From Polytrichum commune (Eukaryota > Streptophyta > Polytrichopsida > Polytrichales > Polytrichaceae), in assembly GCA_950295325.1 (NCBI GenBank), contig OX485804.1:12648001-12712000 (forward strand): DNA of 64,000 nt, read 5' to 3'. Under the pieces are notes generated by a model. That model was not told the DNA's origin. It did not search any database and saw only the letters and a list, made by a program, of their open reading frames with translations. Of this stretch, positions 50,044-61,898 are shown in pieces; the stretch's first letter is position 1, and each line of letters starts with the position of its first letter. The translations under genes were made by a program, and so were the position numbers.

Positions 50044-53000
50044 ATGGCCAATGAAGGCCAGGATGATGGGAGGAGATCGCTTGAATCTCCGAGAAGACGT
50101 TCAGGTGCATCCAACAGTAATGACTCCATAGCCAAACGAAACAAACACGATTTCAGAGGCAGCGACCCATACGCAATGGAATCAACAAAGTCCTTAATTA
50201 AAATTCTCTTTGATGCATTGTTGTCTCTTAATAATCAGCATCGACAAAAGAAAGTTGACGCCAGCAAGCATGTGTTGGAGACTTACCATGACTCATTTCT
50301 TTATGGCAAAGTACCCCCCACTGTGATGGTTCGCGCAGCTCTTCGGACCGGCATTGTCGGCCACTTATGGCATTTTGTAAGTATACATCACTAAGCTTGC
50401 AAGCAAAATCACCCACGGCCTTTAATGCGGAAGTTTGAGAAACAGAAGTTGCACTGCTGGTTTGGTCATTGTTCTCTTCCTATTTATGCTTCAGATGAAA
50501 TGGAACACAGACTGCTATTGCAGAATCATCGAAGTGTTTACTTCATAAGGAATCTCTCTAGCTCAATGGCCTACAAATGCAAGCAAACTGAAACTTGCAT
50601 ATGTTCAACTTTGCTTTTAAACCCGTTCATCAAATCAACATCAGCTTCAATTAGTCAGACTTCTAAGATTTATGTTGTGGTATTCAATGCAGCTGGAATT
50701 TTTCTTTGCTCTCTCTTCAGGCGTATTATATGTTTATTCGACGTGAGTTTCAAGTTCCTGGACTCATTTTTGACAAATATACGAAAAGGACTTCTGTAGT
50801 TTTTTTCATAGGATGCAACCCTCATAACTTTGGCTAAAAACTTTTCTGTTACTAATCGAGCCAGACAACAAGATAAGGAACTGTTTGGCAAGCTGAATGA
50901 TCATTTGATTATGTGAATTTGAGCAGGTATAATACTACAACCCCATATAATTGGGTCACTCGAGCTCAAAACTATGTGAGTGTTGCGTTTCTTGTCGATT
51001 ATATACTGCGTGTATACAGGTATGCGGTCTATGTCCAGTTCACAACAACATTTTTATTTTCTTCTCTTCTGAAACAAACATTAAACTCGAATGCTTTTAC
51101 GTCAAGTTTGCACCGATGCAGTAGTACTTGCATTTATAGTTGATCATAAGAATTGCCAGTAGATCAAGATTAGGGCTTTTCTTAACGAACTATTATATTG
51201 GTTTGAAGATGACATGTCTGAAAGTTTTATGTAACAGTTGGTATAATATATATTTTGAAAATTTCTTGCAGTGAAGCACTACGTCTCACCTACATCTTTT
51301 CCTTTTGGGGTCTCATCGACCTGCTCAGTGCACTGCCCATTATATTTTTGTTTAAGTAAGGCAATCTCTCTACCTTCTTCAATCATTTGGGAGATATTGT
51401 TAAGAAACCCGAATTTAGAGGTTTGTTGGAGCATATTGTTCGTCCACGATGTGTATCTTCACTGTCTTTTGCTTCAAGCAGCATTCTAAGTGATTGCTAG
51501 AAATGCTGGTTGTATCTGCGTTGGCTTTCCTGTATGATCAATTTTGTTGTCCTAGGAAAATGCCTCAAATTTAGCCGTTGAGCTAGTCTATCTGCTGAGG
51601 TCCTTCCGGTGTACTGGGTGCCTTTAGAACTGCAGTCTAGCTTATCCTTCAGTTGTAAAGACGTCTTTAAGTCCAATAAACGGTGTCTGAATTCCATTGC
51701 ATGTAGGTCAGCAGTGACTGGTGGTCGGATACTTCGGCTTCTACAATTTCTACGCATAATAAGGTGAATGATAATTGACGAATATCTGGACTAGATTTCC
51801 TTGCCTGCAAGTCAATGTCCGATAATGGTGCTGCTTTGATCTGCCAAATGTGTTTAAATTGTCATTTGGCCAGCCTTCATTTGCACTGCTTAAACTTGTC
51901 CCACTATGTAAAATGACGCAGGATAATAAGTCTGATGAGTAAACTTGGAGTTGTTGGAAGTACAGTGGCGCAACAGATTCTCTTGCTAGTTATTTCAACA
52001 TTTGGAGCTGGTAAGGAAAGGGTTTTATGGTTCCTTCTCTGTTCTATTATGTTGGCTCATAATTGGCCTATAGCAATTATTAATTTACACCCTCAAATTT
52101 TCTTGATTACTTTTTTAAGAGATAATCATGGCGAGATGTGTCATCCTAATGTGTTCTGAGATTTAGTCTATTAATCTGCTTCAAATTCTCTCGATCAGGT
52201 AAATGTAAAACCACTACAGGATATAAACCACAATAAGAATGTGTGTCAATGTATTATTGAATTCCTCTGCAAATAACAAGATACTTGTGGGATACTGCAG
52301 TTTTCCTTACTGCAGGGCTTATTCAGTTTGTGGAATATTATGGAGCAACACCGAGTCAGCAATGTCCTGAGGAGGGATGTATTAACTTCTGGGACGCGTT
52401 TTACTTCACAATTGTCACTGTATGTATCATTTTTTTTTGACGTTCAGCCTTCTAATCATGTAACTTTGCATCTACTTGTGAGATTGAAGTTAGATTTTAC
52501 TATCAGCTCAGGGAAAGAGAGGTGATCATGTTGCGTCATATCAACTTGGAATCAGCATTTACTGAACCCTTCATTGTGGAATAACATGATATTTATGTGC
52601 TTTGGTTGCAAAGACAAGGTTTGTGTCCCAGATTCATGTCTGTAAGGTCCTGCTTCACTTGTCCTGCAGTTTATAAACATCCTGATTTGGGCTATTATCT
52701 TAATTTGATGATGCTAATTGCAACCACAGGCACTTCTACCTGTCCTTTCTTTTGCAATGAATTTCTTTGATTACTTTAGAAAACAACTCTGCACTGTCAA
52801 TCTCTTTATTTCTTGCTTTTCTCGCTCTCTGTTTGGCAGATCTCTACAGTCGGATATGGAGATATAACCCTGAAGACACAGGTTGGACAACTGGTAGCTA
52901 TGATTGCAATCATCTTAGCTTTGACCATCCTTCCTATCCAAATTGGTCGCATCACTTACCTTGCCTCCCGGAGGTATCCCATGGATCTAATGAAGTGATT

Positions 53001-56000
53001 TGCTTGTGCTGACAAAGTGTATCCATTGGTGCATGTTTGCCCATGTTCTTGCATTTAATAACCCTGAGTTAGATCTCATAATAGGATGATAGGGACCCTA
53101 TCAATTCCTTTCACAGGTTGACATCAAGAAATGGGTGCGTAAAGATTCAATATTCACTCTTGGCATCGTCCATCTTTAGTGACAAGTCGTGCTCCCGCAC
53201 AGGATGGTTGCCAGAATTCTTCTTTTCCGATTTTGTCTAGTTAGGTAAGTGTGTCACCCATTTAGGTTGGCATCTAAAACCTAACTATCTCCTTTCTTGT
53301 GTATTGCAGGCCTTATGGAGCAGCGTTTAGTGGCAAGAAGGTGGTTGATTCTCGATATCTAATCATCAGTGGAAGCATCTCGTTCCAAGCTATTCAAGAA
53401 TGTCTGGCAGAGTTTTACAATCCTACGCATTGTGAAGGTGTAATGACTAACTAATTCTTAAACCTGCCCTTACAAATCTCAGAATTGCCTTGATTTAAGT
53501 GACACGTAATGATGCTGGGGGTTCTAGGCTTGTTATATTGCCTAAATTAGTGATTGTTTGTACACTTCATACCTCATTCTGATAAAATTGTTTTTACTTA
53601 GCCAACTAGTAGTCAGCTTGATTATGAATTTTCCAGGGCTGAAGTTCTTGTTCTGCACAGATCTGGAGGTATACCCTTTACGAGTTACAATTTTGGCACC
53701 ATTCAGCCCTTCGTGAGTATATTTCCTTTTGAATCCAAATTACAGATTCACAAAAAGTCAAATTTTGTGAACTTACGTGTTTTTTCATCTCCAGTAATTC
53801 ACAGGTTTGAGAATCATGAATTTAATGCACATTACTTGCAAGAAGATAGTGAAGAATCGGTAACTTGATATTGTTTTCATTGCAAATTGGCAGGTTTGAG
53901 CTCAAGCAACTGATATCACTTTATTACGGTCTAGTGGAGTTCATAGAGGGGTCTCCAATTCGACAATCAGATTTGGAAAGAGTTGCTGCAAAACGAGCAG
54001 CTGCCTTCTTCTTACTTGCTGACAAAGAAGTGGAGGTACTGTTCTTTGGCATCTGATAGAAAAAGTAAACCCAGTTCATGTTGTATTTGCAGCAGTTAAC
54101 TGACGATCTATATTGGCGGGTGATATCTGATTTGCAGGAACCTGCTGTACTGATCTTGTGAATTCTTAGATCACTTGATGTTGGAATCACGTCAACCTAG
54201 GTCTACTCTTCTTATCTGGTTCATTCAATTCTTACATGGCTTTAGTTTGTAACAGGACCGGGCTGTGGAAGATGCAGCCCAGATTGTGAAGGCACTTGCA
54301 GTTCACCGTTTCTGCGAGGATAAGGTGCGGATAATTGTGGAAGTACTGGAGCCAGAGACACAGAGCAGTGCTGTCTGGGATGAGACGGATAGCGGAGGAA
54401 TTGAAATTATATGTCCCATTAAAGTACACTACAGGATGATTGCACGCAGGTACACTACAGATTGAATATTCTGCAACATCCGTAATCGCATCACTGGTTG
54501 TTCATACTTTCTGTAAATTGGCAACTTGACAAGGCCATGTGAGGTTGGGACTGATGCTTTACATGGTGATTAAAGTATCATTTGAACCTGGTCATGTATC
54601 TGAACCTGGAATTGGCGATATTTGAATTCAGGTCTAGAGAGATTTTCATGATCAGAATATAACATCAGATTATGGTAGATATTAAGTTGCACTGCAAAGT
54701 GCTTCTCGAAAGGTAGACTATATTGGCTTTTTGGTTGGTATCTGTAGTTTTCCTTTTCGATTTATGGATCACCTCTAGTCTTACTCTTCTAACAACGTCC
54801 CATTCCTGTCTGCTCGCACATGTCAAAAGAGTTTGTATAATCTTAACATTGGAAAATACGAGCTTGAGGGCCAGGAGAACCCACGATTTTGTCAAGACTC
54901 CCAATAAGAAAAATAAAATATAATTTGATGTGCAATTAGAGATTAGGCTGTTTCAGAGTAATCAGAGGATCCCAAAATTTATCACTCTACTTTCGTGGTC
55001 TATACAGATATGTAGCAAAACCCTCTCACTGTGATTGTTTATCATCTAGAGGTTGACATTAATGCATGCTGGTGATTGATTGTGGATGATGAAACAGCTG
55101 CCACGTGAAGGGGTTGTACACATTCATTACCAACCTGTTTACTTCCGAGATAAAGATGAAGAAAATGCCCGACCATTTTTTCATGTCAGAGTACTTCCAC
55201 AGTTATGATAATGAGGTTTATCCCCTAATTTTCCCAAAAGCGTGTTATGGCATGCTGTTTGAAGAGGTACACCACATGTTCATCACTTCCAACTGTCTCT
55301 TGATTGTGACGATGTAGTGAGATATACAAGGGCTGTTTTATTCAAGTCAAAGGTTTTAAATTGGTGTAATAATTCAACAATAATTTTGTGTTTCTCCAGG
55401 CTGTTGATGGTGCTTCGTGCCCCAGAAAGAACAGGAAATTTTGAGCTCAATGTCAGTAATGCACTAGTGTTTGAAGAACTCGCAGTCAGTCTGTTATCAA
55501 TTGAAAGTTTCCATCTCGTCCTCAATTTAAAATCATCACCTTCGTTTTCCTTTCCAACATGTGATCTTCTCCTGAACATCTTCCTAGTAATTATGTTTTT
55601 GTCTTCCTTTTGATGCCTGTTTTGATGCATATGCCTGTTTGACAGGTTGTTGAATTTATATTTGACAATTTCAATGTCGTGCTTTTCGCACTGGATGTTG
55701 ATGTGCTACACAAGGAGAAGGGTCATAATATCCGCAAGGTATTATCTCGTTTTCCTCTATTTATGGCATTGAATTCAAAACTGCTGTTATTCCATAACTT
55801 GTCAGTGAGAGTCTACTTTGTGAGTAACCTTAATCTGAATCTACTGTACATCATCTCAAGTGCATGGGTTCTGGTATGCCTTCCTTGTTGTATGCTGGGA
55901 AAGAATGGATACAAGAACACAGCTTGTATGTTAGATTTGACTGACATAAGTCGCACATAACTACGACGCACCCAAAAAAAGTCATCCTAAATTATTAATA

Positions 56001-58308
56001 TAAATATAAATATTATTAAAAAATTTCTTAATTTGGTTCTGCCATTGCCATTGTCATTCTCTTGAGCAATCCATGAGGATCAATACACCATAACTTTCTG
56101 GTTAAAAGCAAAGACTCAAGAAAAGACGAAGCCCTGTTTTTTTAATCAAAATTCTAAAAATCTTCAATAGTGTGCAATGCCCTAGAGCGCAACTCTGAGA
56201 CAAACGATTGTTTAATTGGTTTGATGCCTCTTTGATGCAGGTATTACTGCACCCTAAGGGACACATTATTCAGGCTGATGACGTTGGCTTAGTCATATCC
56301 TGGGACTTGCGTAGTGCTTATGCAATTTCCAAAACTGGAGATGAACAGATGGAGCACAAGAAATGGAAAAAAAGGAAAGATCGTTCAGCCATTGAGCTTC
56401 AAAAATACCGGAGAAGAGCGCCCACTAGTGTCAGTGGCCGTGGACTGAATGGAGGGGACGGTAGTGTGGTGTACAAGGCAGATACCGGCATCCAAGAAGA
56501 ATCAATTGAAACACGGATGAGATCTGCCATCTGCAGTAGGTATGAATGGAGCACCCATGGGGCGGATGAAGAAGTTGAAGAAGGTATATGTTGATTCTTG
56601 TTCAAAGCATCATTTTAAGGTTTTCAATGCTTTTATGAGTCTCGGCTATACAATGGTTTTGTTGCATACTGTAAGCATATCTGCAATAGAACTACTGAAT
56701 TCAACACATCCAATGGTTTGAAACCTTTTATTTTTCCTGCGAAACTTTGTGGTGCTTGTGATTAGACTGATGTGCCGTCAACGCAGGCTATGGGAAAAGC
56801 CGCAGCTTAGACCGTGAATCTGATTCATCCAAAAATAGTGGTTCTGAAGATGAAGGTTCTTATCCAAAAGGGATGTCATTGGAGAAAGCAACGGAAAGTT
56901 TATTAGCATGGCCGCCTATTCCAGCTCATGCTCATCCTCATGCATCAGTTTTGGAAAGAAGAGCAGATATCATACTTGAGAATCTCAAGGAACGAACTGT
57001 CCCTGTGGTAAATCTGATGATACCACACATCCTAGTCTGCTGTCAGAGCCACTGGCCACAACATATTTATTACTTTCTGAAAGAGTTGCGGAAGCCAAAT
57101 TTCCCAAACCCTCCAATAGTAATTTTGCATCCGAATGATCCCACAGCCAGCGAGTGGGGCACCGTGGGCATATTCGAGGATGTCTTCTTTCTCAAAGGCT
57201 CTCCTCTCTACGAACTTGACCTCATGAGAGGTGGAGTTCTTCAAGCAGGTCTGCAATTCTTTATGCTCCCACCCGTCCACAAAGTGAAGAATTGTTAAGT
57301 AGCCATCTACCTCATGACATGTAATGGTGGCAAGCCAAGACATAAACTTGGAGCTACTAGCCTGAGAATATAGGTGCAACATAAACTTCTAGATTTGAGG
57401 ATTGTAGCTGTTGCGAACATGGCAGCCATGGAAAATGACAGTGTTCTTTGTGTCTCAAATTGACCCCTGAGGTGCTCCCTCATTTTCCACTTCAAGCACT
57501 TGACATGACTTGTTTGCTAAGTTGTTGCAGAAAAAGTAGTTGTTCTTGGGTTCCAGGACGCACCTGTTGACATCAATGGCGAGGGAGTGCAAGATCGAGC
57601 AAGGGCACAAAGAAGGATTCCGTCAACACAAAGAAGCGATGTTGATAACATTGTGGTGGCTGCCAATGTGGAAAGACTTGTGGGCCACAAGGCGGAAATT
57701 CTGATTATTGACATGCAACATACATTTGCATTTTACTACCTGCGACCCAAGCTCGAGATCCACAAGAAGCAAATCTTACGGACAGATTATCAAAGAAATC
57801 CGGATGCATTGGTTCACTTTGGACCTCCATTCATGGAAGGCAAAGCAGTTTCTCCAGTTCTCCTCGGATTCCTGTTGTAAGAACCACTGACAAACTTTTT
57901 GATCAAAAGTGAACCCTTTCAAATAATATGTCCTATCCTTTCCTTCTATGTTAAGGACTTGAGAATCCACATCTCAACTCTGCTCGTGTGTTTTGCAGAC
58001 GTTCATCGTTCTATAACCGAAACACAATCTCCATAGTGGAACAGCTAATTGAAGGTGGGTATGTGGAGATTGATGGCACTTTGAGTTACGATGAAGTGCG
58101 AGTTTTGAACCAGATTCCTGTCCCACAGGAGTATTGCAACAGAAGTTACAATGACCTTTTCATTGGTCTCCTGCGAGATAAAGGCATCCTCCCTTTGGGC
58201 TTATACCGAGCTCGTGGAACTTTAGGGTCCCCAACTGCATATGTGTTTACCAATCCTCCAAAGGAGACAATTGTAAATGCTTCGGATCTAATCTACGTTC
58301 TATCCTGA
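50044..58308 (+). CDS. BK (Slo)-type calcium-activated K+ channel, 18 exons
   Basis: Exons: 50044-50376, 50693-50742, 50927-51019, 51272-51355, 51707-51763, 51922-52010, 52301-52419, 52840-52973, 53310-53437, 53637-53712, 53894-54035, 54256-54449, 55098-55266, 55646-55738, 56241-56583, 56787-57248, 57531-57876, 57999-58308. All introns are GT-AG and every join keeps phase, giving 1073 codons plus TGA. S1 lies at about 112-128, S2 143-158, S3 166-186 and S5 220-246. S4 has R194, R197, R203 and R206 at three-residue spacing. The filter is TVGYGD (278-283) and S6 is 289-318. RCK1 begins near 335 and is followed by an acidic/His-rich linker (about 640-770). RCK2 begins with HILVCCQSHWPQ at 782 and runs to the C-terminus. 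No animal-type S0 segment and no Asp-rich calcium bowl are visible. It probably forms a tetrameric, voltage- and ligand-gated K+ pore. Confidence 0.93.
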
Positions 58309-59444
58309 TTGCTTATAGATCTGCTTTGCCTTGCCTCTTGAGCTTTGCCTCCAAGATTATTTAGCGAGGAAAATAAACCGCTGTAAACTATGATACTTAC
58401 TGGAATGTTTTTATATTATTGGTCAAGAGTTCGTCCTCAACTGCATTATTGTTGCAGCAGTAAGTAGGACGTTGATTTCAAACCAGGCGCAAATACTCCC
58501 CCAGCTGAACATACTTAGTTCCAAAGTATTCCACGCGGTTAAGTCTGAAGCTGTCGGGAGGTTTTCCAATATTGCAATGATGCCGGTCCTATGTCAGTGA
58601 ATATGTTTTTTAGTCTCTGTCATGGCTCAGTGACTCCTTGGAGTATATGTCCTATCTTTGTTTTTTTTTTTCATGTCCCCCTTACAAAGAGAAGGGTGTG
58701 CAGTTATACATTCGATCAATCAATATATACACATTGAATCATGTCCAGTCACCGAGATCAATGCATTAGGACAGGAGCTTTACTTTTTTTTTTAAAATTC
58801 ATAGAGGCCTTTGCATTTGAGTAATTTGATGTTGAGTGGTTGCATTGGAACGGACTGAGTTTACATAATGTGGTTCACTCCTGCACTAATATGATTTCAT
58901 GTTCATCAACTCTTGGTCGGACCCAGCTTACCTTGTTCGAGGTAATCTCATCACGCTGTTACAGGGCTACGGATGGCAACAACTTGAATTTAATGGCTCT
59001 ACCTATTCTAGTTATTGGAATTTAGTGTTCCTGATTGTATGAGACTTTGGAAACCAAATGAATTTACCTGTACTAGTCAATCTTCAAAGGGCTCAAGCCT
59101 CCGTCTTTTAATCATTTCCACTTTGATTAACTATATCGTTACTGTAGAAAGTTTGCCTTGAGGAGATTCTTTCCACCATATCGATATCAATGGCATAGAA
59201 AGTTCGAATTCCAGTCACAGCTGATACAGGGAAAATGCTTCAACAACGGATCCTTCCTGCAGACCGAGACCTAATCCTCGAGAATCCATACACGAATAAT
59301 GTGCCCGTGTCCTTCCTGACTGCAGATTCGTCTGACAGAGAGAACTACCTCCAAAGCCGCCATGCCAAAACTCCGATAATCGAATATACATCTGATATAA
59401 AGCTAGTAAATATTCCTAACTTCTCCGGATGTTCGATTCAACTC

Positions 59445-59830
59445 GGAGAGGGCCGCGCGAACGCGAGCCCCCGCTGCCACAAATTATGACGTGTATGCCT
59501 CCCGTAGGAAGATACTAAGGCTTCCGTGACCCAAGTGCAATGGAGGCAATTGCCCTAGGCCATCCGCCTTGCTGATCGTGGATTGACCCCGTCCAGGTAA
59601 GTGAGGAATCACTCTTCCACCTGCTCTCTTGTATGCCCGCTCCGCTCCCTGGATTGCCAACCGATACGGGTCATGGACGGACATTTGGACGATCTACTTG
59701 AACGATTCACTGCCAATACTCTTTTCACCCCGGACAAGTTATAAACCCATCACTCTCTTCAAATGATCCGGCCCATCTGCTTCTTTCAGAATTTTTCAAT
59801 TTGTGCTCACATGGTACTTCAGAGTCCAAG
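59445..59830 (+). repeat. Dispersed repeat family 1, copy 3
   Basis: Related to 24951-25340 end to end. A few hundred bases upstream, cttcaacaacggatccttcc also resembles the sequence before copy 1 (about 23.9 kb), so the duplicated block may be longer. Confidence 0.85.
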
Positions 59831-60222
59831 GCGATTCGATTTCCCTTGCGGGCTGTAACTCCAATACTGTCAGACAATGACTTAGGACTTCTAATAATCC
59901 TGTACAATTGCAGTCGTACCCGTTTCACTACCTCGTGAGTGGAGCAACAAGTTCGACACTTTGCGTGGCGGAGATATGTTTTCAGAAAAGGAAACACAAC
60001 TAGAAGCATGTTGAACACTGTCTACATACGAGATGTAATGTTGAGCATTAGACTTCCAGGAGTAGACCCTGAGCCAAGTAGCAGTCGATCATATAACAGA
60101 GCTGTTGCAAGATGATTTTTTGTGAAATCAGGTGGATGTGCGCTGAAACAGAGTGAAGGGGCTTTGCAGGCTCAATTAGCAGCGCACCTTCTTCCACTTG
60201 TATGTGCACAGTTTAGGTATGT

Positions 60223-60529
60223 GGGTGTTATTCGATTCGTTTTTCATGTTCTCCAACTTCTACCGAATAGATTTACACAATGAAACTTGTGCTGCATTAG
60301 CACATCTATGATAAGCATCAGCAGAAATTGGATTGAAAATCGGACCTCCCTTAACATAAGTTCTCTCAATTGTGTTCACTATTGAGTGTGGAGTAATTGA
60401 TAAAATTTGAAGATGTAGTCCAATCTCTTTGAAACAAGTGTCTTTATGGTGTTTGTTCTTTGATCCTCACCAAACCACACACCAATCAAATATATAGGTG
60501 TCCAATTAGAAAGTAACCAAATAACACCT
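60223..60529 (+). mobile_element. MITE with GGTGTTATT ends, copy 2
   Basis: Left end gggtgttattcgattcg and right end aaccaaataacacc are inverted complements. The interior matches 34006-34356 with a few indels. Confidence 0.6.
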
Positions 60530-61898
60530 GGATATCTTATACAAGTTTTGTGTTACAAATTGAAGCAACGATCACTGCTTAGACATTCCTCGCTAATTAT
60601 TTACTTTGCAGGGTGGAGCTTCAGTTGGGAAATGAATCTTATTTCCACTAACAATGGGAAGTGAGAAGAGGAAGAAGCATGCATTTGTACATTACCTCTG
60701 GCCTTTTTTAAGGGAGTGAGGGAAGGCTCAAGTAACAAAAGCTCTGCTTCAGGTTGAATAAATAGTGCAGATGTGCCTATTAGACTTTCTCATAAAGTCT
60801 CAGCATTCAGTACTTGGTTGGGATACCTTGAGGATTGGATATTCACAACCAGGATGGGTGTAATACTCTCTGAGAATATAGAAAGAATTTCTTCTCTGAG
60901 AGATAAATACATCTAATTTGCAGATATTTGAAATCAAAGGTATCGTGTTCTGGTATTTTCTTACTGCTGGCTAGTATTATTCTCATACCTTTTCCTCAAC
61001 TTGTGGGTGGAGAGTGCTTTAATCAGGAACTTCCATGAACAAAACACTTGTTCCTGGTTCCAACGTAGATTTGGGGCACAGCATACCATGGGTTAAACTT
61101 GTACCTAATGAAAATGTGATGAACCATTTAGTACTTGTCGGAAGGCTCACAAACTAGTTGACCAAGCCTTTGTATTAACTGCAATTTGGACTGCTAATGA
61201 CCTGAATTTCTTCATCGATAGACACATGAGATTGAGCCCATTGCAGCTCATGCTGACAGATGTGAACCATGCGTGACTTTACAAAGCTTTGGAATCCTGC
61301 AAGCTATGATAATGTCCCATTAATGAGTTAAATATCGGTGCAGATCAATGCCATTTTGTGTATAAGTAAGAGATTTCAAGTAACAAGCACCCTTGAACAG
61401 TACAGAAACTGCAGATATTGAAAGCTTTGGTAGGAGCAAAAGAAGGACCCTGCACAAGATATACAACAGTGGGGTAAATTCTCAACGAACTTAGATGTTG
61501 TAAGAGCAAAGTTGAGATTCTTGAGTTGAGGAGCAAGGCACATACACAGAGCTCGTCAGCATTGCAAGCAACAGTGTTGAGTTTGAGACGTAACTGGGGG
61601 CGGTTCTATGACAAATTCTGTGTATTGGTCAGACGAGTCGGTGGGAATCATTTATTTGCAGGTCTGAAGTTTGATCAAGAGCAGGTTGAACCAGATTGGG
61701 TTGAACCATTTCCTTGTTCCCAAACAGGATGCTGATGCTAGATCAGGTTAGGTTAGGGGCTCCGAGGTTAACATACAGGATATAAAGTCAAAAACCACTC
61801 AAGAGTTGCTGAAATTTGACTTTGATCTAAAGTACACTGTTAGGCAGGGGCAAACCTCTATTCTTTTAGGAGAACGCAGGTAGCAGTGGGTTAGATGT

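Larger units (their letters stand above)
58309..61898. other. Intergenic, 3' of both flanking genes
   Basis: The channel gene and the RMD5 gene converge here. It contains a family 1 repeat copy at 59445-59830 and a MITE at 60223-60529. Short ORFs are not supported. Confidence 0.55.

Noticed and set aside
55400-55490. Candidate extra BK exon reading RLLMVLRAPERTG
   Set aside because: The exon ending at 55266 joins the exon at 55646 in phase and gives the expected RCK1 sequence. Including this piece from its acceptor gives a stop in frame.
50044-58308. First impression of a CASTOR/POLLUX (DMI1) channel
   Set aside because: The filter is canonical TVGYGD, there is an S1-S4 sensor with regularly spaced arginines, and both RCK modules align with Slo channels.
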